NCBI GenBank assembly: GCA_025451145.1
Contig: JANWKX010000020.1
Span: 1-9,501 of the forward strand
Source of the DNA: Vampirovibrionales bacterium
Lineage (GTDB): Bacteria; Cyanobacteriota; Vampirovibrionia; Vampirovibrionales; JAGQHJ01
DNA: 9,501 nucleotides
Direction of reading: 5' to 3'
The notes below the pieces were generated by a model that made no database searches, was not told the origin of the DNA, and saw only the letters and a program-made list of their open reading frames with translations. Position numbers and translations under genes: made by a program. This document shows, one piece after another, positions 1 through 5,360 of this stretch; position 1 is the first letter of the stretch; every line of letters begins with the position of its first letter.

Positions 1-309
1 CCGAGTAAAAATGCTCTTTATACCGATCCAGGGGTGGGTTCAAAGCTCAATACCAGTGTAGATAAAGGGATTGCAGAGTATAAGCATTTTCATGACAGAG
101 GCGTTGAGGCAGGCCAGGCCCGTGGGGGCGGTATAAACATGCTTTTGACGGTTCCCACCAATACAGTTGCCGGTGTGGCAACTGGAACAGCCGTCACAAC
201 CGTGAACGCCGCCAAAGCCATCTTTGGAAAAGGAGAAACGGTGGTCGTCAAGCCTGGGGATGAGATGATTCTGGATTTTTCAAAGGCCGCTTCACTGCAA
301 GGCCAATAA
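1..309 (+). CDS. Partial protein of unknown function, C-terminal end only (glycine-zipper/envelope-like)
   Basis: The frame is open from base 1, so the gene starts before the window and only its last 102 codons are seen; the GTG at 34 is probably internal. The visible part has a polar, charged first half, then a Gly/Ala/Thr/Val-rich hydrophobic stretch (around MLLTVPTNTVAGVATGTAV), then the ending GKGETVVVKPGDEMILDF before a short polar tail. A glycine-rich membrane-prone segment followed by a 'GK-x-V-x-(I/V)-x-x-G-x-x-(I/L)' strand is a layout I know from bacterial envelope proteins with glycine-zipper segments. That resemblance is my inference and no named family is recognised. It ends 45 bases before the convergent ogt gene, with no clear terminator between them. 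Confident that it is coding, not confident of its role. Confidence 0.7.
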   Translation, partial: PSKNALYTDPGVGSKLNTSVDKGIAEYKHFHDRGVEAGQARGGGINMLLTVPTNTVAGVATGTAVTTVNAAKAIFGKGETVVVKPGDEMILDFSKAASLQGQ

Positions 310-354
310 ACGGACCTGCTTAAAACCGTTTGTTCAATACAATGCCCTCGCCGG

Positions 355-876
355 TTATGCAGGCGTCAGGGCGAATTCAAGACGGGACTGCTGTATTGAA
401 TCACCCAGTGGATGGCTTTCAAGGCCAAGTAGGTATCGTTTGATGTCCAGACCGCCGGTATACCCCCCAAGCGCTCCATCCTGCTGAATCACTCGGTGGC
501 AAGGAATCAGGATGGGTATAGGGTTACGGCCATTGGCCATTCCCACAGCCCGACTGGCTTTGGGATTACCCACCTGCTCAGCAAGCCATTTATACGATCG
601 GGTTTCACCCCATGGAATCGTGAGTAATGTACGCCAGACGTGTTGTTGAAAAAGGGTGCCTTGTGGATTTAAAGGTAAATCCGAAAAATCGGTCTGTTTG
701 CCTTTAAAATAACTATCCAAACGCATTTCTACCTGATCCAGCAAGGTATCACTTGAATCTTCAAAGACCGGGTCGTCAGGCGTAATATAGGTCAGCTCTG
801 TCAGACCTGTTTCAGCGGAACCGACCAGTAAAATACGGCCTAACTCGGGATGAAAGATGGATCGAGATTGACTCAT
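355..876 (-). CDS. ogt: Methylated-DNA--[protein]-cysteine S-methyltransferase
   Basis: Cytoplasmic suicide DNA-repair protein that moves the methyl group from O6-methylguanine (and O4-methylthymine) to its own cysteine. The 173-residue length is normal for the Ogt/single-domain MGMT family. The N-terminal half (about 1-75) is the variable ribonuclease-like domain. The C-terminal half has the helix-turn-helix and active site: SRAVGMANGRNP at 108-119, including the R109 helix position and the N115 hinge, then the catalytic PCHR at 125-128 with acceptor Cys126, then GALGGYTGG at 134-142 and the KRYLLGLE helix. The ATG start at 876 has a purine-rich AGGGGG about 9 bases upstream. There is no AraC/Ada domain, so it is not an adaptive-response Ada regulator. 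It is a single gene diverging from the orphan gene at 1095, with its own extended -10 promoter. Confidence 0.95.
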   Translation of the reverse strand: MSQSRSIFHPELGRILLVGSAETGLTELTYITPDDPVFEDSSDTLLDQVEMRLDSYFKGKQTDFSDLPLNPQGTLFQQHVWRTLLTIPWGETRSYKWLAEQVGNPKASRAVGMANGRNPIPILIPCHRVIQQDGALGGYTGGLDIKRYLLGLESHPLGDSIQQSRLEFALTPA

Positions 877-906
877 GATGACATTCCCCCTACGAAAATT
901 TTCTTC

Positions 907-915
907 ATTATAACA
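907..915 (-). promoter_or_regulatory. Extended -10 promoter for ogt
   Basis: On the minus strand this reads TGTTATAAT, a perfect TATAAT hexamer with the TGn extension that lets sigma-70-type polymerase work without a good -35. No convincing -35 lies 16-18 bases upstream (ATCCAG at 17), as expected for an extended -10 site. A transcript would begin near 899-901 and leave a leader of about 24 bases that just holds the ribosome site before the ATG at 876. The fit of spacing and motif is good, but the site is inferred from sequence only. Confidence 0.6.
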
Positions 916-1023
916 AGATAGGCAGAAGACTGGATTTAATCAATCATACCAGCAGCCCCCGGGATGGTCGAATATTGATATTAAAATATGTAAAACCTCC
1001 CCAAATTTTAGCAATTTTGGGTG

Positions 1024-1050
1024 TTGAAGACCTTTAAATCAGGATAGAAT
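1024..1050 (+). promoter_or_regulatory. Possible promoter for the orphan gene at 1095
   Basis: TTGAAG (1024-1029) and TAGAAT (1045-1050) resemble -35 and -10 boxes, but the 15-base spacer is shorter than the usual 16-18. A transcript would begin near 1057, leaving a leader of about 38 bases. Just upstream, CCCAAA (1000-1005) and TTTGGG (1016-1021) can pair. This short dyad has no T-tract on the plus strand, so it looks more like a possible binding site than a terminator. Weak call. Confidence 0.3.
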
Positions 1051-1094
1051 CACACCTGACGTGACATAAAAAATGTTTAGGAGAAATGACACTC

Positions 1095-1523
1095 ATGCAA
1101 GTTCAGCCCCGATTTTGTAGCGCCGTTAAAATAAACGTTTACCCACATCGACCCAGCCTAGAGAAAAGCTTAGCGCAGAATGCGGTTGATCGGCTTAAGG
1201 AAGAAGGGATTACTGCGGACGTGGGAGAGCGAAAAACATTTGATGAGAGCCGGGAAGGAACCACTCATTATTATGTCTTAACGGGAGCAAACTTGAGAAG
1301 TTATCGTGTTGCTTACCCAGCTTATAAGGCCCAAGATCCTGATTATCCAAGAGAAGATTACTATACGCCCTATTTACAATCTTTAGGCGAGCCAGCTTAT
1401 AAGGACTCTCCAACGACTCATCATCAAGAGATTTTTACCCCGCTAAGAGGCTCAAATGCACCTCAACCTACTTTAACGGATGAGGAGTACGCACAACTCA
1501 AAGTCCAACTCCTCAATTCCTAG
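1095..1523 (+). CDS. Small orphan protein, tyrosine-rich centre, unknown function
   Basis: A 142-residue protein that I do not recognise. The ATG at 1095 is preferred because AGGAG at 1079-1083 is 11 bases upstream; the ATG at 1086 (145 residues) leaves only 2 bases after the same AGGAG. No signal peptide or membrane segment is visible. Residues 9-17 look like a beta strand (SAVKINVYP), 21-38 an amphipathic helix, and 58-64 a second strand (HYYVLTG), suggesting a small alpha/beta fold. Residues 70-93 carry seven tyrosines interspersed with Pro, Asp and Lys, and the tail is polar and probably flexible. It stands alone, diverging from ogt and converging on coaBC. Short cytoplasmic proteins with an N-terminal 'QP-x-F-x-x-x-V-K' style remind me of lineage-specific families in Vampirovibrionia genomes, from memory only. 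Codon-like structure and a ribosome site support it being real. Confidence 0.75.
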   Translation: MQVQPRFCSAVKINVYPHRPSLEKSLAQNAVDRLKEEGITADVGERKTFDESREGTTHYYVLTGANLRSYRVAYPAYKAQDPDYPREDYYTPYLQSLGEPAYKDSPTTHHQEIFTPLRGSNAPQPTLTDEEYAQLKVQLLNS

Positions 1524-1587
1524 AGATTAAGGCTGTCGCTTCAAAAATTTTCTGATCAAAGCGCTAACCTAAGATTGGGTTCCCCTG

Positions 1588-2868
1588 CTAATCGGAGGTC
1601 CGCTCTTCAGTAAGGCTGTCTTCCTGTAATTCCGGCTCATCTTCCCGTTTTGCCAAATATTTTTGATACAGATGAACCAACAGTTGCCGAGCGACGAGGG
1701 TCTTTTCGGTCTTGGGGATATCCACCCGTTCCTTGTCTCGAAATAAGAGGGTGACTTCGTTATCGTCACTGCCAAAACCAATATCCCGGCGGGAAATATC
1801 GTTGGCCACAATCATATCCAGGTGTTTCCGCTCGAGTTTTTCACGGGCATGCAGTAACACATGATCATATTCTGCTGCAAACCCCACGACAAACTGACTT
1901 TCCTTTTTAGAAACCCCAATTTCGCCTAAAATATCCGGGGTTTTAACCAACTCTAAGGTGAGGGTCTCCTGTTTTTTCAACTTGCCTGGCAAAAGGCGCT
2001 TTTGCTCTTTGGGCAACTGATAGTCTGAAACAGCGGCTGCCATAATGATGCCGTCCGCTTCTTTAAAGTTACGCTTGGCATAGCGCCCCAGCTCTTCAGC
2101 ACTGTCCAATCGAATGATGCGATAGGGTCGATCCAGTCCTTGAATGGTATGTAACAGGAGAACATCTGCCCCCATGGCAAAGAGTTCATCCGCAATCGCG
2201 ATACCCATTTTCCCTGAGCTTCGGTTGGTGATATAGCGAACGGTATCGATGGACTCTTGTGTTCCGCCCGCTGTGACCACAACCCGTTTATCTCTATATA
2301 AATGCCGTTGCGGATGCATCGCCTTGTAAATATGAAGCAGAATTGTTTCCAAATCCGCCAGCTTGCCATCGCCATACTCCCCACAAGCCAATTCCCCCTC
2401 TTCGGGAGGGACCAGGGTAATATTGTCCAAGGCTTTTAAAATGCGCAGATTTTTTTGAAAAATCGGGTTTTCCCACATCCGGGTATTCATGGCCGGTGCC
2501 ACGACAATGGGTTTATGGGTAAAGGTTAACGCCGTTGTGGTGACAATATTGTCGGCAAAGCCATGGGCCAGTTTCGCAATGGTATTGGCCGAAGCCGGAA
2601 TAATCACCAGGACATCCATATCTTGCGCCAAGCTGACATGAGCCGGTGTGCCGTCAGCCGTATTTTCCATATCCTGCAAATAGACATAGGATCGGCTTAG
2701 GCTTTCAAAGGTCAAGGGGGCCACAAAACTTTGGGCAGTCTTGGTCATCATGACCACGACCTCAGAGGCGCCTTCCTTATAAAGTCGGCGAATGAGGTCA
2801 CAGGCTTTATAAGCAGCAATGCCACCTGTGACGCCAATTAAAATCCGCTTGTTCTCAAATCGACGCAT
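1588..2868 (-). CDS. coaBC: Bifunctional phosphopantothenoylcysteine decarboxylase / phosphopantothenate--cysteine ligase
   Basis: Cytoplasmic flavoenzyme (also called Dfp) that joins cysteine to 4'-phosphopantothenate using CTP (CoaB), then decarboxylates the product to 4'-phosphopantetheine (CoaC). The N-terminal CoaC domain (about 6-185) shows the FMN-binding GVTGGIAAYKA at 12-22, His77 in the active-site position, PASAN at 91-95, PAMNTRMW at 125-132 with Asn128, and Cys162 in the flexible ACGEYGDGKLA loop. The CoaB domain (about 193-402) shows VTAGGTQE, the ITNRSSGKMG motif with Asn215, AAAVSDY at 277-283, a Lys-rich KLKK at 296-299, and VANDIS at 354-359. At 426 residues it is slightly longer than the E. 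coli enzyme because of an acidic tail after 407. The ATG at 2868 has only a weak TAGGG, one base away, as a ribosome site, but the fold cannot start later. It diverges from leuA. Confidence 0.97.
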   Translation of the reverse strand: MRRFENKRILIGVTGGIAAYKACDLIRRLYKEGASEVVVMMTKTAQSFVAPLTFESLSRSYVYLQDMENTADGTPAHVSLAQDMDVLVIIPASANTIAKLAHGFADNIVTTTALTFTHKPIVVAPAMNTRMWENPIFQKNLRILKALDNITLVPPEEGELACGEYGDGKLADLETILLHIYKAMHPQRHLYRDKRVVVTAGGTQESIDTVRYITNRSSGKMGIAIADELFAMGADVLLLHTIQGLDRPYRIIRLDSAEELGRYAKRNFKEADGIIMAAAVSDYQLPKEQKRLLPGKLKKQETLTLELVKTPDILGEIGVSKKESQFVVGFAAEYDHVLLHAREKLERKHLDMIVANDISRRDIGFGSDDNEVTLLFRDKERVDIPKTEKTLVARQLLVHLYQKYLAKREDEPELQEDSLTEERTSD

Positions 2869-2883
2869 ACCCTATTTTTTCAT

Positions 2884-2901
2884 ATTTCAAGAGAATTTCA
2901 A
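2884..2901. repeat. Tandem 7-base direct repeat upstream of coaBC
   Basis: ATTTCAA occurs at 2884-2890 and again at 2895-2901, an 11-base centre-to-centre distance, close to one helical turn. The pair lies 16-33 bases upstream of the coaBC start, where its promoter or leader should be. It could be a binding site for a regulator or chance in AT-rich DNA. No good promoter could be assigned: TTGAGT with TATGAA on the minus strand has a 19-base spacer. Confidence 0.25.
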
Positions 2902-2949
2902 GGACTCAACGTAAAAAAAAGACATACTCCCGCTTGCTTCATCAAGAAC

Positions 2950-2985
2950 TGCATTTTATTGATTTGTTAAATTTTCGAAAATGCA
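2950..2985 (+). promoter_or_regulatory. Inverted repeat in the leuA leader
   Basis: TGCATTTT (2950-2957) and AAAATGCA (2978-2985) form a perfect 8-base-pair stem with a 20-base loop. The right arm overlaps a second, separate perfect 12-base palindrome, ATTTTCGAAAAT at 2971-2982. Both lie 96-131 bases before the leuA ATG. No leucine-rich leader peptide and no T-run follow, so it does not resemble a classical leucine attenuator. A repressor-binding dyad or an mRNA hairpin are both possible. The symmetry is directly visible; the role is inference. Confidence 0.35.
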
Positions 2986-3067
2986 ATGAAATAGAGGCTT
3001 TTATCGGGAGACCGGACTTGAATGATGATGCGCTTCCCATTAACATGGAAACAGTAGCATCGCAGCC

Positions 3068-3073
3068 AGGAGG
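3068..3073 (+). promoter_or_regulatory. Ribosome binding site that fixes the leuA start
   Basis: A full AGGAGG lies 7 bases before the ATG at 3081. The same frame stays open upstream to a TTG at 2934 and has an ATG at 3045, but neither has a ribosome site. The short leader peptide that either would add bears no resemblance to LeuA. Confidence 0.85.
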
Positions 3074-3080
3074 GTGCCCC

Positions 3081-4280
3081 ATGGACAGAACCGAAGATTT
3101 ACATGAAGAAAAACAGGTTTTTATCTTTGACACGACATTACGAGATGGGGAGCAATCTCCAGGAGCTTCGCTCAAAAAGCATGAAAAACTGCAAATCGCC
3201 CATCAACTGGCCAAGCTCAATGTGGATATCATTGAAGCCGGTTTTCCCTTTAGCAGCCCTGGCGATTTTGAATCGGTTCAGCAAATCGCGGCTGAAGTGA
3301 ATGGTCCCATTATCGCCGGTTTATGCCGCGCGACCCCTCAGGATATTGAAGCGACCTGGGATGCGGTCAAGCTGGCCAAAAGGCCCAGAATCCATACCTT
3401 TATTGCCACCAGCGATATCCATATTGCCGCAAAATTCAAGAAGACCCGGGATGAAATTCTTCAAATAGCTGCCGATATGGTGGCTTTGGCGGCATCTAAA
3501 TGCCATGACGTGGAATTTTCAGCCGAAGACGCGGGTCGGACGGATCGCTTTTTTCTGTATAAAGTTCTGGAAGCCGTCATTGATGCCGGTGCAACCACAG
3601 TCAATATTCCAGATACTGTGGGCTACACCATTCCCGATGAATTTGGCCGCTTGATACGAGATATTCGGCTGAATGTCCCCAATATCGACAAGGCCATCAT
3701 CTCGGTGCATTGCCATAATGACCTGGGGATGGCTACCGCCAACAGCTTGATGGGCGTGATGAACGGTGCCAGGCAAGTGGAATGTACCATTAATGGCATT
3801 GGTGAACGGGCAGGCAACGCTGCCATGGAAGAAGTGGCCATGGCCCTGAAGGTCCGGAAAGCCTATTTTGAGGGGTGTCATACCAATTTAAATACGGCCG
3901 AATTCTATGCCACCAGTCAAATGGTTTCTGAGCTAACCGGCATGCCGGTTCAGCCCAATAAGGCCATCGTAGGCCGTAACGCCTTTGCTCATGAATCCGG
4001 GATTCACCAGGACGGCTTTTTGAAAGGCCGGGATACCTATGAAATTATGCACCCTCAGGATGTAGGGCTTTCAAAATCAAGCTTGCCCCTTGGGCCTCGT
4101 TCCGGCAAGGCTGCCTTGAAAGCGAAGCTCATGGAGTTAAACCTGGAAATCCCTGAAAACGTTATTCCAGAGTTTTTTGAAGCCTTCAAGCGCTTTGCGG
4201 ATGAGCAAAAGTTTGTCAACGATGAGGATATTGCGGCTTTGGTCAAAAACTTTGATTCTGCCAGGTCTTCAGCGGTTTAG
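3081..4280 (+). CDS. leuA: 2-isopropylmalate synthase, short form without the leucine regulatory domain
   Basis: Catalyses the first committed step of leucine synthesis: acetyl-CoA plus 2-oxoisovalerate gives 2-isopropylmalate. The TIM-barrel catalytic domain shows FDTTLRDGEQSPG at 16-28 (metal-binding Asp17, catalytic Arg21), HTFIATSDIHI at 105-115, VEFSAEDAGRT at 144-154, NIPDTVGY at 175-182, the metal-binding SVHCHNDLG at 208-216, and GERAGNA at 241-247. The linker subdomains carry HESGIHQDG at 304-312. Closest by eye to the E. coli LeuA branch rather than homocitrate synthase. It ends at 399 residues; E. coli LeuA has 523. The roughly 120-residue C-terminal domain that binds leucine is absent, and comEA follows immediately, so no remnant is left. 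Feedback inhibition by leucine may therefore be absent (inference). Likely cotranscribed with comEA, which lies 24 bases downstream in the same frame. Confidence 0.92.
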   Translation: MDRTEDLHEEKQVFIFDTTLRDGEQSPGASLKKHEKLQIAHQLAKLNVDIIEAGFPFSSPGDFESVQQIAAEVNGPIIAGLCRATPQDIEATWDAVKLAKRPRIHTFIATSDIHIAAKFKKTRDEILQIAADMVALAASKCHDVEFSAEDAGRTDRFFLYKVLEAVIDAGATTVNIPDTVGYTIPDEFGRLIRDIRLNVPNIDKAIISVHCHNDLGMATANSLMGVMNGARQVECTINGIGERAGNAAMEEVAMALKVRKAYFEGCHTNLNTAEFYATSQMVSELTGMPVQPNKAIVGRNAFAHESGIHQDGFLKGRDTYEIMHPQDVGLSKSSLPLGPRSGKAALKAKLMELNLEIPENVIPEFFEAFKRFADEQKFVNDEDIAALVKNFDSARSSAV

Positions 4281-4304
4281 CGCCACTTTAGGACGCCTCA
4301 GCAG

Positions 4305-4850
4305 ATGAATTCCAAGATGACGGCGTTGTGGCATTCTCTTCATCAGGCCATCCATCAGTATGGAGAGCGAGTGCTCTGGGCTGTCTTAATCTTGGCCTTA
4401 AGCGGAAACATTTTGTATCTGCTTTGGCCAACACCCCCTGCCACGTTAATTGTCTCGCCTCATCCAGGCCTTCTGGAGGCTCAGTCCAAGGAAGAGCGGA
4501 TCCTGATGAAGGTACCCAATCTGCCTGAGACGCAGCCAGAGGGGGCTTACAAAATTGTGTCAACCAATCCCAGTCAAGATGCACCACCTGTTGCAATCTT
4601 AAGCCAAAAAACCGCTCAGGAAGCTCACTCAGACAAAAGCCGAAAGTCGGATTTCCAGGGAAAGCTGAATCTGAATACGGCGACCCTCGATCAATTACAA
4701 CAGCTCCCGGGGATTGGTCCTAAAATGGCGGTCCGTATTATCGACTATCGAAAAGCCCATGGGCCCTTCCACCAAATTAACCAGTTGCTTCAGATTGCCG
4801 GTATTGGGCCTAAGAAGTTTGAGAAGATTGCGTCCCATTGCCTGCTTTAA
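4305..4850 (+). CDS. comEA: ComEA-type helix-hairpin-helix DNA-binding protein, membrane-anchored
   Basis: Probably binds double-stranded DNA on the outer face of the inner membrane during natural transformation. The 181 residues comprise a short cytoplasmic N-terminus, one membrane segment at about 23-41 (VLWAVLILALSGNILYLLW), a Pro/Gln/Ser-rich linker at about 42-118, and a C-terminal tandem helix-hairpin-helix at 120-181. The start of that domain, KLNLNTATLDQLQQLPGIGP, is the family signature, and a second hairpin, IAGIGPKKFEKI, follows. Gram-positive ComEA has an SLBB domain between anchor and HhH; I do not see it here, and the linker looks disordered. The ATG at 4305 has AGGA 11 bases upstream; an ATG at 4317 is an alternative. 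It follows leuA by 24 bases, an unexpected partner. Other HhH proteins exist, but this architecture fits ComEA best. Confidence 0.85.
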   Translation: MNSKMTALWHSLHQAIHQYGERVLWAVLILALSGNILYLLWPTPPATLIVSPHPGLLEAQSKEERILMKVPNLPETQPEGAYKIVSTNPSQDAPPVAILSQKTAQEAHSDKSRKSDFQGKLNLNTATLDQLQQLPGIGPKMAVRIIDYRKAHGPFHQINQLLQIAGIGPKKFEKIASHCLL

Positions 4851-4860
4851 GCTCATCTGG

Positions 4861-4916
4861 CTACTCCTCTAAATAGCGTAAAATCCTTGTCCTGAGGCCG
4901 GATTCCCGCGGAGTAG
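4861..4916. repeat. Short inverted repeat between comEA and the zinc-ribbon gene
   Basis: CTACTCC (4861-4867) and GGAGTAG (4910-4916) are exact reverse complements separated by 42 bases. The right arm overlaps the AGGA that may serve as ribosome site for the gene at 4933, so pairing in the mRNA could hide it. TAAAAT at 4879-4884 resembles a -10 box but has no good -35. The repeat is short enough to be chance. Confidence 0.25.
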
Positions 4917-4932
4917 GATAAAATAAAAACAA

Positions 4933-5196
4933 ATGACCAATCGTGAATCTGCTATGTTTAAGTGCCGATCCTGTGGTGCGGTTGAATTTACGCTGGTGCT
5001 TCAATCCAGCTTTCAGGGGGATGTCCAAATTTATACTCAGGATAGCGGTGATGTCATTATCAAGGTGAATGACAAAGAGTTCATCGCTGATTTAATGTTT
5101 ATGAATCAGTTTGCCCTTTGTAAGGGGTGTGATGCCATTCATTGCTGGGAGTATTATTATCCACAGAACAACACTGCAGAAGCAGAAGGATTTTAG
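4933..5196 (+). CDS. Small zinc-ribbon-like protein, unknown function
   Basis: An 87-residue protein with two CxxC knuckles: C11-RS-C14 near the start and C63-KG-C66 near the end, the latter followed by His70 and Cys71. The spacing fits a zinc ribbon with a 48-residue insert between the knuckles. The insert alternates hydrophobic and polar residues (VQIYTQDSGDVIIKV), suggesting a beta-hairpin or sheet. The C-terminus is aromatic (WEYYYP) then acidic. There is no signal peptide or membrane segment, so it is presumably cytoplasmic. The ATG at 4933 lies 14 bases after AGGA, a weak ribosome site; an ATG at 4954, starting just before the first knuckle, has none. It follows comEA by 82 bases on the same strand and could be in the leuA-comEA unit. 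The cysteine pattern suggests metal binding, not a specific role. Confidence 0.75.
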   Translation: MTNRESAMFKCRSCGAVEFTLVLQSSFQGDVQIYTQDSGDVIIKVNDKEFIADLMFMNQFALCKGCDAIHCWEYYYPQNNTAEAEGF

Positions 5197-5214
5197 GTGC
5201 CTCCCTGATCGGCT

Positions 5215-5258
5215 CAATTTCTGAAATTGGGACAGTGTGATATGTATCTCTATATAAA
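5215..5258 (+). promoter_or_regulatory. Putative promoter with a perfect dyad, upstream of the TPR gene
   Basis: CAATTTC (5215-5221) and GAAATTG (5223-5229) form a perfect 15-base dyad with one central base. Its last base overlaps a possible -35, GGGACA at 5229-5234. Likely -10 boxes are TATAAA at 5253-5258 (18-base spacer) or TATATA at 5251-5256 (16-base spacer). A dyad touching the -35 is the usual place for a repressor or activator site. A start near 5265 would give a leader of about 95 bases before the TPR gene. The symmetry is certain, the promoter plausible, the regulator unknown. Confidence 0.4.
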
Positions 5259-5322
5259 ATAGATATTAAATTTTGTAACGGTTTGAGTCATTCTCCTGAG
5301 GATTCTTCCTGCCAATCCGATA

Positions 5323-5340
5323 CTGATCTCAACAGATTAG
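5323..5340 (+). promoter_or_regulatory. Small hairpin just before the TPR gene's ribosome site
   Basis: CTGATCT (5323-5329) can pair with AGATTAG (5334-5340) through a CAAC loop, seven pairs including one G-U. It ends 3 bases before the purine-rich ribosome site at 5344-5352 and does not cover it. It may influence translation or mRNA decay, or be incidental. Confidence 0.2.
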
Positions 5341-5360
5341 CGTAGAGGAAGGTGTTTGGT

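Noticed and set aside
1524..1587. Hairpin CGCTT/AAGCG as a bidirectional terminator between the orphan gene and coaBC
   Set aside because: The stem is only five strong pairs plus wobbles, with a long loop and no T-run on either strand.
2941..3067. Leucine attenuator or leader peptide upstream of leuA
   Set aside because: The region shows no short frame rich in leucine codons with a ribosome site, and no hairpin followed by a T-run.
2934..3080. N-terminal extension of LeuA from a TTG at 2934 (or an ATG at 3045)
   Set aside because: No ribosome site precedes either start and the extra residues look nothing like LeuA. A perfect AGGAGG sits 7 bases before the ATG at 3081, the expected distance from the first conserved motif.
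3519..3881. Long open frame antisense to leuA
   Set aside because: It is a codon-bias shadow of the well-conserved leuA frame, without a family resemblance or ribosome site. The same reasoning removes antisense frames over comEA (4288-4596) and coaBC.
4278..4304. LeuA-ComEA fusion by stop-codon readthrough
   Set aside because: TAG is also the stop of coaBC, pilT, the zinc-ribbon gene and the orphan gene here, so it is an ordinary stop. comEA has its own start and a nearby AGGA.
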